The notes beneath the pieces are model-generated. The model was not told the origin of the DNA, made no database searches, and saw only the letters and a program-made list of their open reading frames with translations. A program made the translations under genes and the position numbers. From assembly GCA_965263205.1 (NCBI GenBank), contig CBDHHF010000025.1, forward strand, positions 1-64,000: a stretch of DNA of 64,000 nucleotides, in the 5' to 3' direction. Positions 43,333 through 52,638 of the stretch are shown in pieces (the stretch's first letter is position 1; the number at the start of each line of letters is the position of its first letter). This DNA is from JBCCIM01 sp965263205. Its GTDB lineage: Bacteria; Bacteroidota; Rhodothermia; Rhodothermales; JAHQVL01.

Positions 43333-44600
43333 ATGCAAATTACGATTGCATATGGCCGCGAAGGCCTCACCATCGATCTCCCTGATGACACAGACATTAT
43401 TCAGTCAACGCCTATGCAGGGGTTACCCGATGAGGTAACCGCAATCAAGGACGCACTGCGCAACCCGATTGACATGCAGCCGCTTGTTGATTGCGTAAAG
43501 CCGGGTGACCGTGTGGTGGTAACACACAGCGACATTACACGGCCAGTCCCCAACGACCGGATCTTGCCGGTTTTGTTAGCCGAGTTAGCATCTGCCGGCG
43601 TACGCAGGGAAGATATCACTTTATTGAATGCATTGGGTACCCATCGTCAGCAAACAACTGATGAACTTCGCATGATGCTCGGGGATGCCATCGTAGACAA
43701 CTACCACTGCGCCCAGCACAATTCCTTCGACGACGCCAACCTGGTTTCGCTCGGTCACACATCGCTGGGCAACCCGGTGCGTATCAATAAACAATTACTC
43801 GAAGCTGACTACCGGGTCTACACAGGCTTTATTGAGCCACATTTTTTTGCCGGCTTCAGCGGCGGCCCCAAAGCCGTACTCCCTGCCCTTTCAGGATCAG
43901 AGAGTGTATTATCCAACCACGGACGCGAAATGATCGCAGACGAACGTTCAACGTGGGGCAACATCGCGGGCAACCCGATTTGGGAAGAGATGCGGGAGGT
44001 GGCAATGAAAACCATGCCGGCGTTCCTGGTTAACGTGACCATCAACCCGGCGCACGAAATCACGGGGGTCTTCGCCGGCAACTTGCTCAAATCTCACGAA
44101 ATTGGACGCGAGTTTATCCGCAAGAATGTCATGGTGGGGTAGAGGCACCCTACGACATCATCATTACCAACAACAACGGCTACCCGCTCGATCAGAATTT
44201 GTACCAGACGGTCAAAGGGATGAGCGCAGCAAACCGCGTACTGAAACCGGGCGGTGCCATCATTATGTGTGCAGCCTGTGTGGATGGCCTCCCCGATCAC
44301 GGACGATACGCCGAATTGCTCGAATTGGGTGGTTCGCCACAGGGTGTGCTCGACATGATAGCGCAGCCAGGTTTTGGTGAGCAAGATCAGTGGCAGGTAC
44401 AGATCCAGGCGCAAATCCAGGTTAACGCAGACGTCTACATTTACAGCGATGGCCTCTCAGACGATCAAATAAATCGCGCGCTGCTCAAGCCTTGCCGGGA
44501 CATCAATCAAACAGTCGATCAGTTACGCGAGAAATACGGCAAAGATGCGCGGATTTGCGTGATGCCAGATGGGCCGGCTTCGATTGCGTATGTAATGTGA
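43333..44600 (+). CDS. LarA-like nickel-pincer racemase (single frameshift)
   Basis: About 422 residues if one lost base is restored, starting at the ATG at 43333 (MQITIAYG); the frame is open upstream but without family sequence. The first part has THSDITRPVP, NALGTHR and FSGGPK, the signature region of LarA/DUF2088 proteins, in which lysine and histidines hold the nickel-pincer nucleotide. It ends early at 44142. Adding one G in the GGGG run at about 44137-44141 restores VEAPYDIIITNNNGYPLDQN and the rest to 44600. LarA epimerises lactate or other 2-hydroxy acids. No larB, larC or larE lies in the window, so its cofactor must come from elsewhere or its activity differs. Confidence 0.82.
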
Positions 44601-44622
44601 GGTAACCTGGTGAAATGATGCG

Positions 44623-45246
44623 TTACTCCGCATCGTAGTCAGCCAATAGCGTTAGCGCCAAATCACGCTCCAGTACGCGGTAAGCGGGTGCATAGACCGC
44701 CATGTAGACATCTGAGTGGTGCATCGCCGGGAAGCCGGCTGCTTGCTGGGTGTTAAAAAAGTCGCTGATTTCATCTGTAGTGAATCCAGGAGACGCCTGC
44801 GTTGCGTAGTCAGCTAAAGCCTCTCCCCAGTGCGCCAGTTGATCTGGATCTTCCATCATATGCTCCCACGTTCCTTTCATCACCGCAAAAAGAGGCTCTG
44901 GCGCGCCCCCAAGCGCTTTGTACGGCCGCAAGTTGAGCCGCACAACACTGCTATCGGGCGAGATATATTCAAGCAAAGACTCGTTTTCATCCGCCTCGAT
45001 GCTATTCAACTCTTCAATCATATAGTTGAATATCAGGCTGTCCGCTACACCAAGATGGCGATTCCCCATGGCTGCCTGGTGAAACAACTTGTACCAATCC
45101 TGCAGCTGCATTTCGGGGTATGTATGGTACTGGGTATCCACTAATGATTGAAATGCTGTTGGTTCAGGGTTAAGCGGAGACGAACGTCTTTCGCAAGCAA
45201 CAACGAGCACCAGAAAGCATGCAGCCAGCAAGGGGTATTGGCGCAT
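44623..45246 (-). CDS. Lipoprotein of unknown function
   Basis: A 207-residue protein with a short signal and lipobox (LVVAC, lipid on C18) and a mainly helical mature part rich in acidic and aromatic residues (PEMQLQDWYKLFHQAAMGN, WEHMMEDPDQLAHWGEALADY, VYMAVYAPAYRVLERDLALT). The pattern suggests a globular periplasmic protein. I recognise no family. It is convergent with the LarA-like gene, with 22 bases between stops. It lies 52 bases downstream of the DUF493 gene on the same strand and could be co-transcribed with it. Confidence 0.7.
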   Translation of the reverse strand: MRQYPLLAACFLVLVVACERRSSPLNPEPTAFQSLVDTQYHTYPEMQLQDWYKLFHQAAMGNRHLGVADSLIFNYMIEELNSIEADENESLLEYISPDSSVVRLNLRPYKALGGAPEPLFAVMKGTWEHMMEDPDQLAHWGEALADYATQASPGFTTDEISDFFNTQQAAGFPAMHHSDVYMAVYAPAYRVLERDLALTLLADYDAE

Positions 45247-45298
45247 TGGAGTAGAAACAGTAAAAGGGTGGGAGAACCGTAAAACGGTGGAAAACGAT

Positions 45299-45583
45299 TT
45301 AGAGCAGGATTATACCTTCTATTTTTGCTGCAGAGGTGTACATCGCGATCACCTCGTCGCTGGAATGTACAACAATATTAGCCGTTACGCTGGCATAATT
45401 GCCCTTGCTCGATTCACGTACAGTGACCGGGAAATTGTGAAACAATCGCTCTACTTCAGCAAGATTGTCCCGGGGTACAATGAATTTGAATATGTAGGGA
45501 CTGGGCCATTCTACCCCATCATCCAGTAGTTGCTGGAATCGCGCCCACCATTGTTTATTCTCCTGCGAAGCCTTTCCACTCAT
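45299..45583 (-). CDS. DUF493 (UPF0250, YbeD-like) protein
   Basis: A 94-residue protein with the DUF493 pattern seen in Bacteroidota: WPSPYIFKFIVPRDNLAEVERLF, KGNYASVTANIVVHSSDEVIAMY, then a VEGIILL end. The family folds as a small ferredoxin-like alpha/beta domain, often regulatory. In Escherichia coli YbeD lies between dacA and lipB; here no lipoate gene is near. The upstream region with two DnaA-box sequences separates it from the divergent SprA-related gene. Confidence 0.88.
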   Translation of the reverse strand: MSGKASQENKQWWARFQQLLDDGVEWPSPYIFKFIVPRDNLAEVERLFHNFPVTVRESSKGNYASVTANIVVHSSDEVIAMYTSAAKIEGIILL

Positions 45584-45600
45584 ATTTCATCTGCTTTCGT

Positions 45601-45771
45601 TTATACACAAAAAAACGAATCGCCGCGATTCTGGTTTCGTGACCGCCTTGTTATCCACAACAACTGAGCACAAATACCCGCTTTATCTCACATATCGACC
45701 TATACTAAGGGCTGTATAAAAGGGAACAGTAAACCCTGACGATTCCATTTGTAAACAAACTTGTAAACAAA
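45601..45771. promoter_or_regulatory. Two DnaA-box sequences and a 12-bp direct repeat
   Basis: TTATACACA (45601-45609) and TTATCCACA (45651-45659) both match the DnaA-box consensus TTATNCACA in the same direction, 50 bases apart. TTGTAAACAAA occurs twice at 12-base spacing (45749 and 45761) in AT-rich DNA. The region separates DUF493 (minus) from the SprA-related gene (plus) and is 309 bases without a gene. It may be a DnaA-responsive promoter. Confidence 0.5.
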
Positions 45772-45892
45772 TATGGAGCTTAACTTAGGTATTGGATAAT
45801 TAGTCCGATAAATACAACTGACCACCACAGGACAACCTAATCCACGGCAGAGTACAATTCGTCATTTTGGCAACTTTAGCCCAGGCAGTCCC

Positions 45893-46749
45893 ATGTTAGG
45901 TTCCGACTTATTCTCACATGCAAGCGTTGGCCATTATATGGCACAGCTTGCTCAGCATACAGCGCAAGAAGCGCATTCAACAATAGAACAAGACCAGGTA
46001 CAGGCTTCGGTCAGTGCCCTGAACGCTCCGGGTGCGTCGAAAGATTACGATCGCCCCGTAGAATCTTCAGCAGAGGGTCGCGATCTGGATTCGGTAGGCA
46101 GCGAAAAGATCCAACCAAAGAGGTAGGACCTGATGGCAAAGCTTACACGCCAGAAGAAGAGAAGGAAATTGAGGAATTGGAAGATCGCGACGCTGAAGTC
46201 AAACGGCACGAACAAGCTCATTTCCAGGCAGGCGGCAAATACGCAAGCACGCCGAAGTATGAATACCAGACTGGCCCAGATGGCAAACGCTATGCCATAG
46301 GTGGCAGTGTGGACATTGATATGAGCGAGGTTCCAGATGATCCGCAGGCTACCCTCGAAAAGGCTCGCGTGATTAAACGCGCGGCACTCGCACCAGAAGA
46401 TCCTTCTGTACAGGACCGCAAGGTTGCTCGTGAAGCAGATCAGATGGCTGCACGGGCCCAGCGCGAACTCAGCGAACAAGCCTCCAGTGGTGCAAATCCT
46501 GAAGTTCATGGTGCAGCAGCAACATCTGAAAAAGAATCAGCGAAAACGCTGGAAGACATTGCTGCAGGCGTAACAACCGTGCATACCGAATCTCTGGAAA
46601 TTGACCCGCAAGAACAAGCAGTCCATGATGATGTACAGCGCTTCAGAACGTCGCGTCTACAAATGCAACAGCAGACAGAAACGCTTGCTTCTCCTGTACA
46701 GCACAGCTTCTTCCGAGGCCAGGGCCTGTCGTTTGATCACTACGTGTAA
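45893..46749 (+). CDS. SprA-related putative metalloprotease (single frameshift)
   Basis: About 285 residues across two frames. The first part (45893-46126) is an unremarkable N-terminus (LFSHASVGHYMAQLAQHT). Adding one A to the AAAA run at 46104-46107 joins it to KDPTKEVGPDGKAYTPEEE and the family domain. The hallmarks are the zinc-protease-like motif KRHEQAH (HExxH codons 46207-46221), YQTGPDGKRYAIGG, DIDMSEVPDDP and RAALAPEDPSVQDRKVA. These are typical of the SprA-related PF12118 family, whose role is unproved. The C-terminal part is helical and Glu/Ala-rich. A strong terminator follows. A frame break in an A-run may be an assembly error. Confidence 0.83.
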
Positions 46750-46820
46750 GCGTACGCCCTCAAAAGCGGAAGGAAATATTTTCCAGTGCCCGCGTTCATT
46801 TAAGGTGGGATTTCTTGAAG

Positions 46821-46852
46821 AAAGCCTCTTTTTCAGTGAAAAAAGAGGCTTT
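46821..46852 (+). terminator. Rho-independent terminator
   Basis: A perfect 13-bp stem (AAAGCCTCTTTTT / AAAAAGAGGCTTT) with a 6-base loop and a T-run after it, 71 bases past the SprA-related gene. It separates that gene from the GTPase gene. Confidence 0.9.
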
Positions 46853-46913
46853 TTCTATTGGGATGGGTTTTTGATAAAACAAGGGATCAACCCTTGTCGA
46901 CGATCGTGACGCT

Positions 46914-49597
46914 ATGACCTTACCCATTCCGAATTCAACACCAGAGTACGATACGCTCCGCGATGCCGCGGAAACGTTTGGCTTTCACAATGAAGCTGCC
47001 TTAATTGCCCAGAAAGCCAATGAGCAGGAGGAGCAGTTCTCGCTGCTTATCCTCGGCCAGCGCGGTGCAGGCAAATCCACCGTGATTAACATGCTGCTCG
47101 GGCGCAACATCGCAACCATTGATGCGCCGAACAACTGGACCAACATCTTCCAGCGCGCAGAAGATAAACGTGAATACGCCGAGATTCACACCAATCTTGA
47201 ACATGAGCCTATCCGTCGCATGCCGATTGCGCAGGCGCAGGCGTTGGCAAGAAACCAAAAAAACCTGTCGCCTAACCATTCCACGCATATTCAACGCATC
47301 TACTGGCACCTCAATGCGCCGGCGATGCCCAAAAACATGGCCATCTCGGAAATGCCAGACGTTGGCATAGATGACATGCAGGAATCGCTCTGGCACGCCG
47401 ACGGCGTCATCCTGGTATTTCGTGCTGACCAGGTAAATGAAGAAGCGTCGATGGACCTGGCAAAATCATTCAAAAGCCGGCTCACCTTGCCCGTCACATC
47501 GATGGGGGTTGTCACGCACATGGAATCCATTCCACGCAAACGATGGATTCAGGTACTGCAACTTGCACGTACAACCGTAGGGCAATACCTCGACGTTGTT
47601 GTACCATGCAGCAAAGACCCCGATGAGCTCGACGTGGTACTGGAAGGCTCAAATGCGTTGCTACATCGCGAAATTAGAAATCGCTTTTTCTCCAGTGCGC
47701 CGTCGCTTAAAAGGCAGAATCAGGTGCTTTTTGCCACCGCAATGCGCGACACACTGGCAAACCAGTTTGAAAGCTATGTAGACCGGGTACTTAACAACCG
47801 CTGGATCCATCAGCAATTCAAGGTACAGGTTGATGAAAAGCTGCAAGCCGTGGCCTCTGAAGTGCAGGTTAAAATTCATCGCTTTGTAGATGAGCAAAAA
47901 CACATCGCCCTTGCACGAGCAGCTGCACTTGACGGGTTCAACAAGGATAAACGGCAACATCCTGCAAACGGCAAAAAATCTCCCTCAGCAACATTCGGCA
48001 AAGACGTATACCAGTATATTTTTAACGCAACACAGCACCTCTTCGCCGGCCTGACGTTCGATAACGAAATCACCAACGATCTAAAAATCCGCCCAACGAT
48101 CCCGACACAAAGCACTAAAACTGATGCGGATTTGCCGGCTATTTCGTTTCGCTTGCCAAAGGTACCTGTCAATTACCTCGCGCAGCTCTGCGGCGAGATA
48201 GAAAGTGACATCCTTCCCTTGCCGGCTCCGACACCTCGTAAAGTCACAGCCTGGGCCGACGGTGGCGAGCAAGAAGACCTGCTCGGTCTAGAACTCGAAA
48301 AACAAGGATTACAGGCATCACAACCGAGCGTGAAGCAGCCATTTTTGATCCAGAGCAAGGCCTTGATAGCACACCGGTAGCTGCAGATCAATGGGTCACG
48401 GCCAACGAATGGCTCCCTGGTATCGCCATGAAAGCGGAAGAAGAGCTCAACCTCTGGCTCAATGAAACGCTGCAGCAACTCAAACAAAACCTGAACAGGT
48501 CTGCTGAGCAAACATTTCGTTCAATTCATGGCTATCTGCCCAATGAAGTACCCGTGGTACTGATGCCGCTTGAGCAAACATACAGCTACCTGAACAACCT
48601 GCCGTCACAGATTCCTACACCACATTTGCCAGGCGATTCACTTTCTCCCGTACTGTTCCTCTGCAGAATGCAGGAGCCGGAGTTTATCGATCTTTGGAAC
48701 CGCCAGTTGATCCAGCGCTGCTTTGACTACGTGATTCCACGCATGGAGCGGCAGTTGATCCAGGACATCGAGTACGCACGCGACGAAATGACCGAGCAAT
48801 GGCAAGGCTCTAAAGAATCCATCCATAAGCGGATTGATATCGTTTGGAAAAAATATGGCCGGCGCCTCGCGATGAAGAGCGCTGTCAAATGGTCGATTCC
48901 CTGGGTATCTACCCTGATGCGGGACCGCCTCATGGACCCTGTTCAGCACCTCACGCGCACACGACTCAATATCCGTGCGCCTTACGAATACCCGGTTTCG
49001 TTCTTCTTGCACGAGAACAGCGACGAATTCCTGCAGCCTATCGACCGGCCCGTGGATCGTCCGATGACACCCGATCAGTACATTGTGGATCTGATTCAAA
49101 AAAAAATCAGAAAATCTGCAAAACATATCTGGCGCAACAAAAAACCAATCATGATTTCGCTGCCGCTCCGTAAAAAGGTGCGCCGGCGTACAACACAAGC
49201 GCTGGGCATCCTCTTTGGATTCTCGTTACTGTGGATCATGATGTTCGGCACCAGCAACGTAAGCCTCATTGCCTTCTCCGTCATTGCCCTACCGTACATC
49301 GGTGTTACGGGCATGATGATCAAACGATTGATCGATCGGATGTACGAGTCAGGCAGCGCCATCCAAACCGAGCGGATCTACAAACAAATCCAGCACATGG
49401 TAGAAGAGCGATTGGATAACTTACGCCGGCACATCAACGGCGAAATCAGAAACGACGAGTTGTGGGACGAGGTGATGGACGATCTGAAAAGCCAGGAGTC
49501 GCCGGCCCAGGCCTCGTATTTGCCTTACCGAGAATTGATTAAACGCGTCGAAGTGATGCAGGGACGCCTCGCGCCGGCACAAGAAGACGCAAGTTGA
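46914..49597 (+). CDS. Dynamin-like GTPase with membrane helices (single frameshift)
   Basis: About 895 residues once one frame change is allowed for. The GTPase domain (1-270) has P-loop GQRGAGKST (G48-), switch-2 region MPDVG (D149) and a VVTHMESI segment in the place of the usual TKxD, so G4 is degenerate. Long coiled helices follow. The first frame stops at 48380, but clear coding sequence is already running one frame over from about 48325 (ITTEREAAIFDPEQGLD), so a base was lost near there. The second half ends with two membrane helices (about 49195-49320: LGILFGFSLLWIMMFG, LIAFSVIALPYIGVTGMMI) and a short acidic tail. The shape suits a bacterial dynamin-like protein that remodels or stabilises membranes. 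Confidence 0.78.
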
Positions 49598-49707
49598 CGG
49601 TTTCTTCGTTTATCGTTGCACGCTTTGTTGTTAGATTGTTTGTGCAAGGCATTATCATCTAATGCCGGCCAACAAATCAGCTCAACATCAGCATCGATAT
49701 ACATACA

Positions 49708-50835
49708 ATGGGAAAACGTTTACGCGTAGGGGTGATTACAGGTGGTGGAGATTGCCCGGGGCTCAATGCCGTTATTCGGGCCGTTGCTAAAAGCCTGATT
49801 GTACAACACAACGCCGAAGTACTTGGGTTTGAAGACGGCTTCCAGGGACTAATCGAAGAACGAATTCGCCCACTGGATTACCAGGATGTCAGCGGTATCT
49901 TAACGCGTGGCGGTACCATTCTCGGCACAAGCAATAAAGCCAACCCGTTCAGCTACTACCGCCGTGGAGATGCGGACGTATCTTCACAGGTTGTAAAATT
50001 TGTCCGTACACTGGGCCTCGACGGCCTCGTGGTGATTGGCGGCGACGGTACCATGTCGATTTCGCACCGGCTGCAGCAGCTCGGTATCAACATCGTTGGT
50101 GTTCCGAAAACCATTGACAACGACCTGGTATCCACAGAACGAACGTTCGGATTCGATTCAGCGGTAGCGGTAGCAACAGAGGCCATCGACCGCTTGCATA
50201 CAACAGCCCAAAGTCATCACCGGGTGATGATTTTGGAAACCATGGGGCGCTACGCCGGCTGGATTGCACTGTACGCAGGGGTAGCCGGTGGCGCCGATGT
50301 GATTCTTGTACCAGAGTTTGAATACGAGATCGACGAAATTGTACGCGTTTGCAAAGAGCGCGAAGTAGGCGGGCAGAAGTTTACCATTATTGTCGTTGCT
50401 GAAGGAAGCAAGCCTGTTGGCGGCTCCATGGTAGTTCGCGAGTTGATCGAAGACAGCCCGGATCCTATTCGGCTAGGTGGCATCGGCAACGTGCTGGAAA
50501 ACCAGTTGGAAGTGCATCTCCGAAGCGAAATCCGAACAACGATTCTTGGCCATACACAGCGCGGCGGTACACCAACGCCTTTTGACCGCAATCTGGCTAC
50601 AGCGTTTGGTGCTTACGCGGCGGCTATGGTTGCAGCCGGCGAGTACGGCAGAATGGTAGCGCTCCAACAAAACCGGCTTACAACCGTAGCCCTTGAGGAG
50701 ATTGCCGGCAAAGTGCGCACCATCCCGAAAGACGCTGCAATGCTGATAACGGCAATGGCTGTTGGGACCTCTTTTGGTGTATCTAATTTTGACAGCCGTT
50801 TTCTCGGTACCGAGATGTCGGCAGCAGTCACCTGA
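49708..50835 (+). CDS. 6-phosphofructokinase (group III-like)
   Basis: A 375-residue PFK, committing fructose 6-phosphate to glycolysis. The core begins VGVITGGGDCPGLNAVIRA. The phosphoryl-donor site is GGDGT with Gly at 114, which favours ATP over pyrophosphate, but the next determinant is PKTIDND with Lys134, the form seen in PPi enzymes and in ATP-using group III enzymes. The catalytic Asp is D137. METMGRY-type ETMGRYAGW and GHTQRGGTPTPFDR are conserved. I read this as an ATP-dependent group III-type enzyme, or one with relaxed donor use. An NDUFA9-like gene follows after 27 bases. Confidence 0.92.
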   Translation: MGKRLRVGVITGGGDCPGLNAVIRAVAKSLIVQHNAEVLGFEDGFQGLIEERIRPLDYQDVSGILTRGGTILGTSNKANPFSYYRRGDADVSSQVVKFVRTLGLDGLVVIGGDGTMSISHRLQQLGINIVGVPKTIDNDLVSTERTFGFDSAVAVATEAIDRLHTTAQSHHRVMILETMGRYAGWIALYAGVAGGADVILVPEFEYEIDEIVRVCKEREVGGQKFTIIVVAEGSKPVGGSMVVRELIEDSPDPIRLGGIGNVLENQLEVHLRSEIRTTILGHTQRGGTPTPFDRNLATAFGAYAAAMVAAGEYGRMVALQQNRLTTVALEEIAGKVRTIPKDAAMLITAMAVGTSFGVSNFDSRFLGTEMSAAVT

Positions 50836-50862
50836 TCAACCTGATTCTTACTGCGATAAACC

Positions 50863-51795
50863 ATGCATGTATTCCTGACTGGCGCAACGGGGTTTGTAGG
50901 CTCCTATGTTCTCGAAGCCCTGATTGACGCCGGCCATACGGTGCGCTGCCTCATGCGCGACACCAACGTCCCCCTGAAAATCACCCATGATGGTATCGAA
51001 AAGGTTAAAGGGGATGTCACAAAGCCAAAAACGCTAACCGGACTGATGCGTGGCTGTGATGCGGTGATTCACCTGGTGGGCATCATCCAGGAAAATTCGC
51101 GTGCGGGTGTCACGTTCAAAACCATGCACCTTGACGCAACCAAACACGTGGTCGATGAAGCGAGAGATTCAGAAATTGACTGCTTCATCCAGATGAGTGC
51201 CAATGGCGCGCGTTCCGAGGGCGTTTCAGCATACCAGACTACCAAATGGCAGGCAGAGCAGTATGTCAAAAAAGCCGGCTTTGGTCACTGGACCATTTTC
51301 CGGCCCTCCGTCATTTTCGGGGCACCGATGCCCGGGCAGCCTGAATTCACGTCGCAACTAACCGAGACGCTCATCCTCGCGTTTCCCATCCTCCCTGTGT
51401 TTGGCGATGGCGCCTATCAGATGCAGCCCGTTGCGGTAACAGACGTGGCAAATGCGTTTGTGCAGGCTTTGACGCTACCGGCTGCCAACGAACAAACGTA
51501 TCCCGTTGCCGGGCCTGTAGCATATGCGTACACGGAAATCCTGGATATCCTTGCGGAAGGGGCTGGCATCTCACCCAAACCACAGCTAAAACAACCACTG
51601 TGGCTTGTACGGCCGATGATTCACACGGTCGGCAAACTCGGCGTATTACCCATCACACCCGATCAATTTGAAATGCTGGTTGAAGGCAATACGTGCGACC
51701 CAACGGCTTTCTATCGCGACTTTGATCTCCAGCGCGTACCATTTACCGCTGCCAACTTGCGGTATCTCCAAAAGGGTAGCAAAGCAACGGCCTAG
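50863..51795 (+). CDS. NDUFA9-like NAD(P)-binding SDR protein
   Basis: A 310-residue atypical short-chain dehydrogenase. It has an N-terminal Rossmann motif GATGFVG (6-12), then VIHLVGIIQENSRAGVTFKTMHL, YQTTKWQAEQYV (the YxxxK active-site spacing) and TIFRPSVIFG. This is the pattern of the complex I NDUFA9-like family, whose bacterial members are often annotated as quinone- or sugar-linked epimerase-like proteins. The electron-transfer role is not proved. It follows the phosphofructokinase gene closely and is likely in the same transcript. Confidence 0.85.
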   Translation: MHVFLTGATGFVGSYVLEALIDAGHTVRCLMRDTNVPLKITHDGIEKVKGDVTKPKTLTGLMRGCDAVIHLVGIIQENSRAGVTFKTMHLDATKHVVDEARDSEIDCFIQMSANGARSEGVSAYQTTKWQAEQYVKKAGFGHWTIFRPSVIFGAPMPGQPEFTSQLTETLILAFPILPVFGDGAYQMQPVAVTDVANAFVQALTLPAANEQTYPVAGPVAYAYTEILDILAEGAGISPKPQLKQPLWLVRPMIHTVGKLGVLPITPDQFEMLVEGNTCDPTAFYRDFDLQRVPFTAANLRYLQKGSKATA

Positions 51796-51967
51796 AGCCG
51801 GCGTGCCCGTATTTTTGCCTATCAAGGCACCAGCAAGCATCTAAATCAGCTTTCCTGAGAACATCACGCGTGCTTTGGGAGTTTGGGATAGACGTTCTTG
51901 GTCACGTCTTCCATCGACGTGGCAACTGACCCACACTTACCAAGAAAAAGACACGCAACGTGTTGCG

Positions 51968-52633
51968 ATGGATTTGAACAATCTCGACAAGAAGGCCCTT
52001 TATAAAGAAAAGAAGCACGTTGCCATTGCCGGCAACATTGGTGCAGGCAAAAGTTCACTGACGCAAATCACCAGTGACTACTTTGGCTGGAACTCCTATT
52101 ATGAGCGCGTAGACGACAACCCCTACCTCGAAGACTTCTACAAGGATATGCGGCGCTGGTCGTTCAACTTGCAGATCTTCTTCCTGTCGAGCCGCTTTAA
52201 CCAGCAACAAGCCATAGAAAACAGCCCTTTTTCGGTTGCGCAAGATCGCTCCATCTACGAGGATGCAGAAATCTTTGCCCGCAACCTGTACGAAATGGAC
52301 TTGATGTCCGGTCGTGACTACCAAAATTACACGGAACTCTTTCAGATCATGGTATCCTTTCTTCGGCCACCGGATCTACTTGTCTACCTGCGCGCATCTG
52401 TACCAACGCTCGTCCGCCATATTCAATCGCGCGGCCGAGATTTTGAAAACACAATTCGCATTGAGTACCTTGAGCGCCTCAATGTTTTGTATGATGAATG
52501 GATTGAACGATACACCGTCGGCCCGAAGCTCATCATTGATGTAGATTCATACGATTTTGTAAACAACCCAAACGACCGGAACGACATCGTGGGCCGGATT
52601 GAAAGCCGTTTATTCGGACTGTTTGCAGATTAG
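51968..52633 (+). CDS. Deoxynucleoside kinase
   Basis: A 221-residue kinase of the dNK family from the ATG at 51968; a TTG at 51875 is in frame but precedes the family start. The P-loop is GNIGAGKSS (22-30). The DNPYLEDFYKDM segment, the AQDRSIYEDAEIFARNLYE motif with the conserved Asp-Arg pair and the LID Arg-rich sequence (SRGRDFE) are as in dGK/dAK-like enzymes of Bacteroidota. It phosphorylates deoxynucleosides for salvage. It ends 5 bases before the next start. Confidence 0.9.
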   Translation: MDLNNLDKKALYKEKKHVAIAGNIGAGKSSLTQITSDYFGWNSYYERVDDNPYLEDFYKDMRRWSFNLQIFFLSSRFNQQQAIENSPFSVAQDRSIYEDAEIFARNLYEMDLMSGRDYQNYTELFQIMVSFLRPPDLLVYLRASVPTLVRHIQSRGRDFENTIRIEYLERLNVLYDEWIERYTVGPKLIIDVDSYDFVNNPNDRNDIVGRIESRLFGLFAD

Positions 52634-52638
52634 GGCGA

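Noticed and set aside
45601..45771. Chromosomal replication origin
   Set aside because: Only two DnaA boxes, no dnaA/dnaN/parAB nearby, and spot checks show C over G on the plus strand on both sides. Kept only as a possible DnaA-responsive site.
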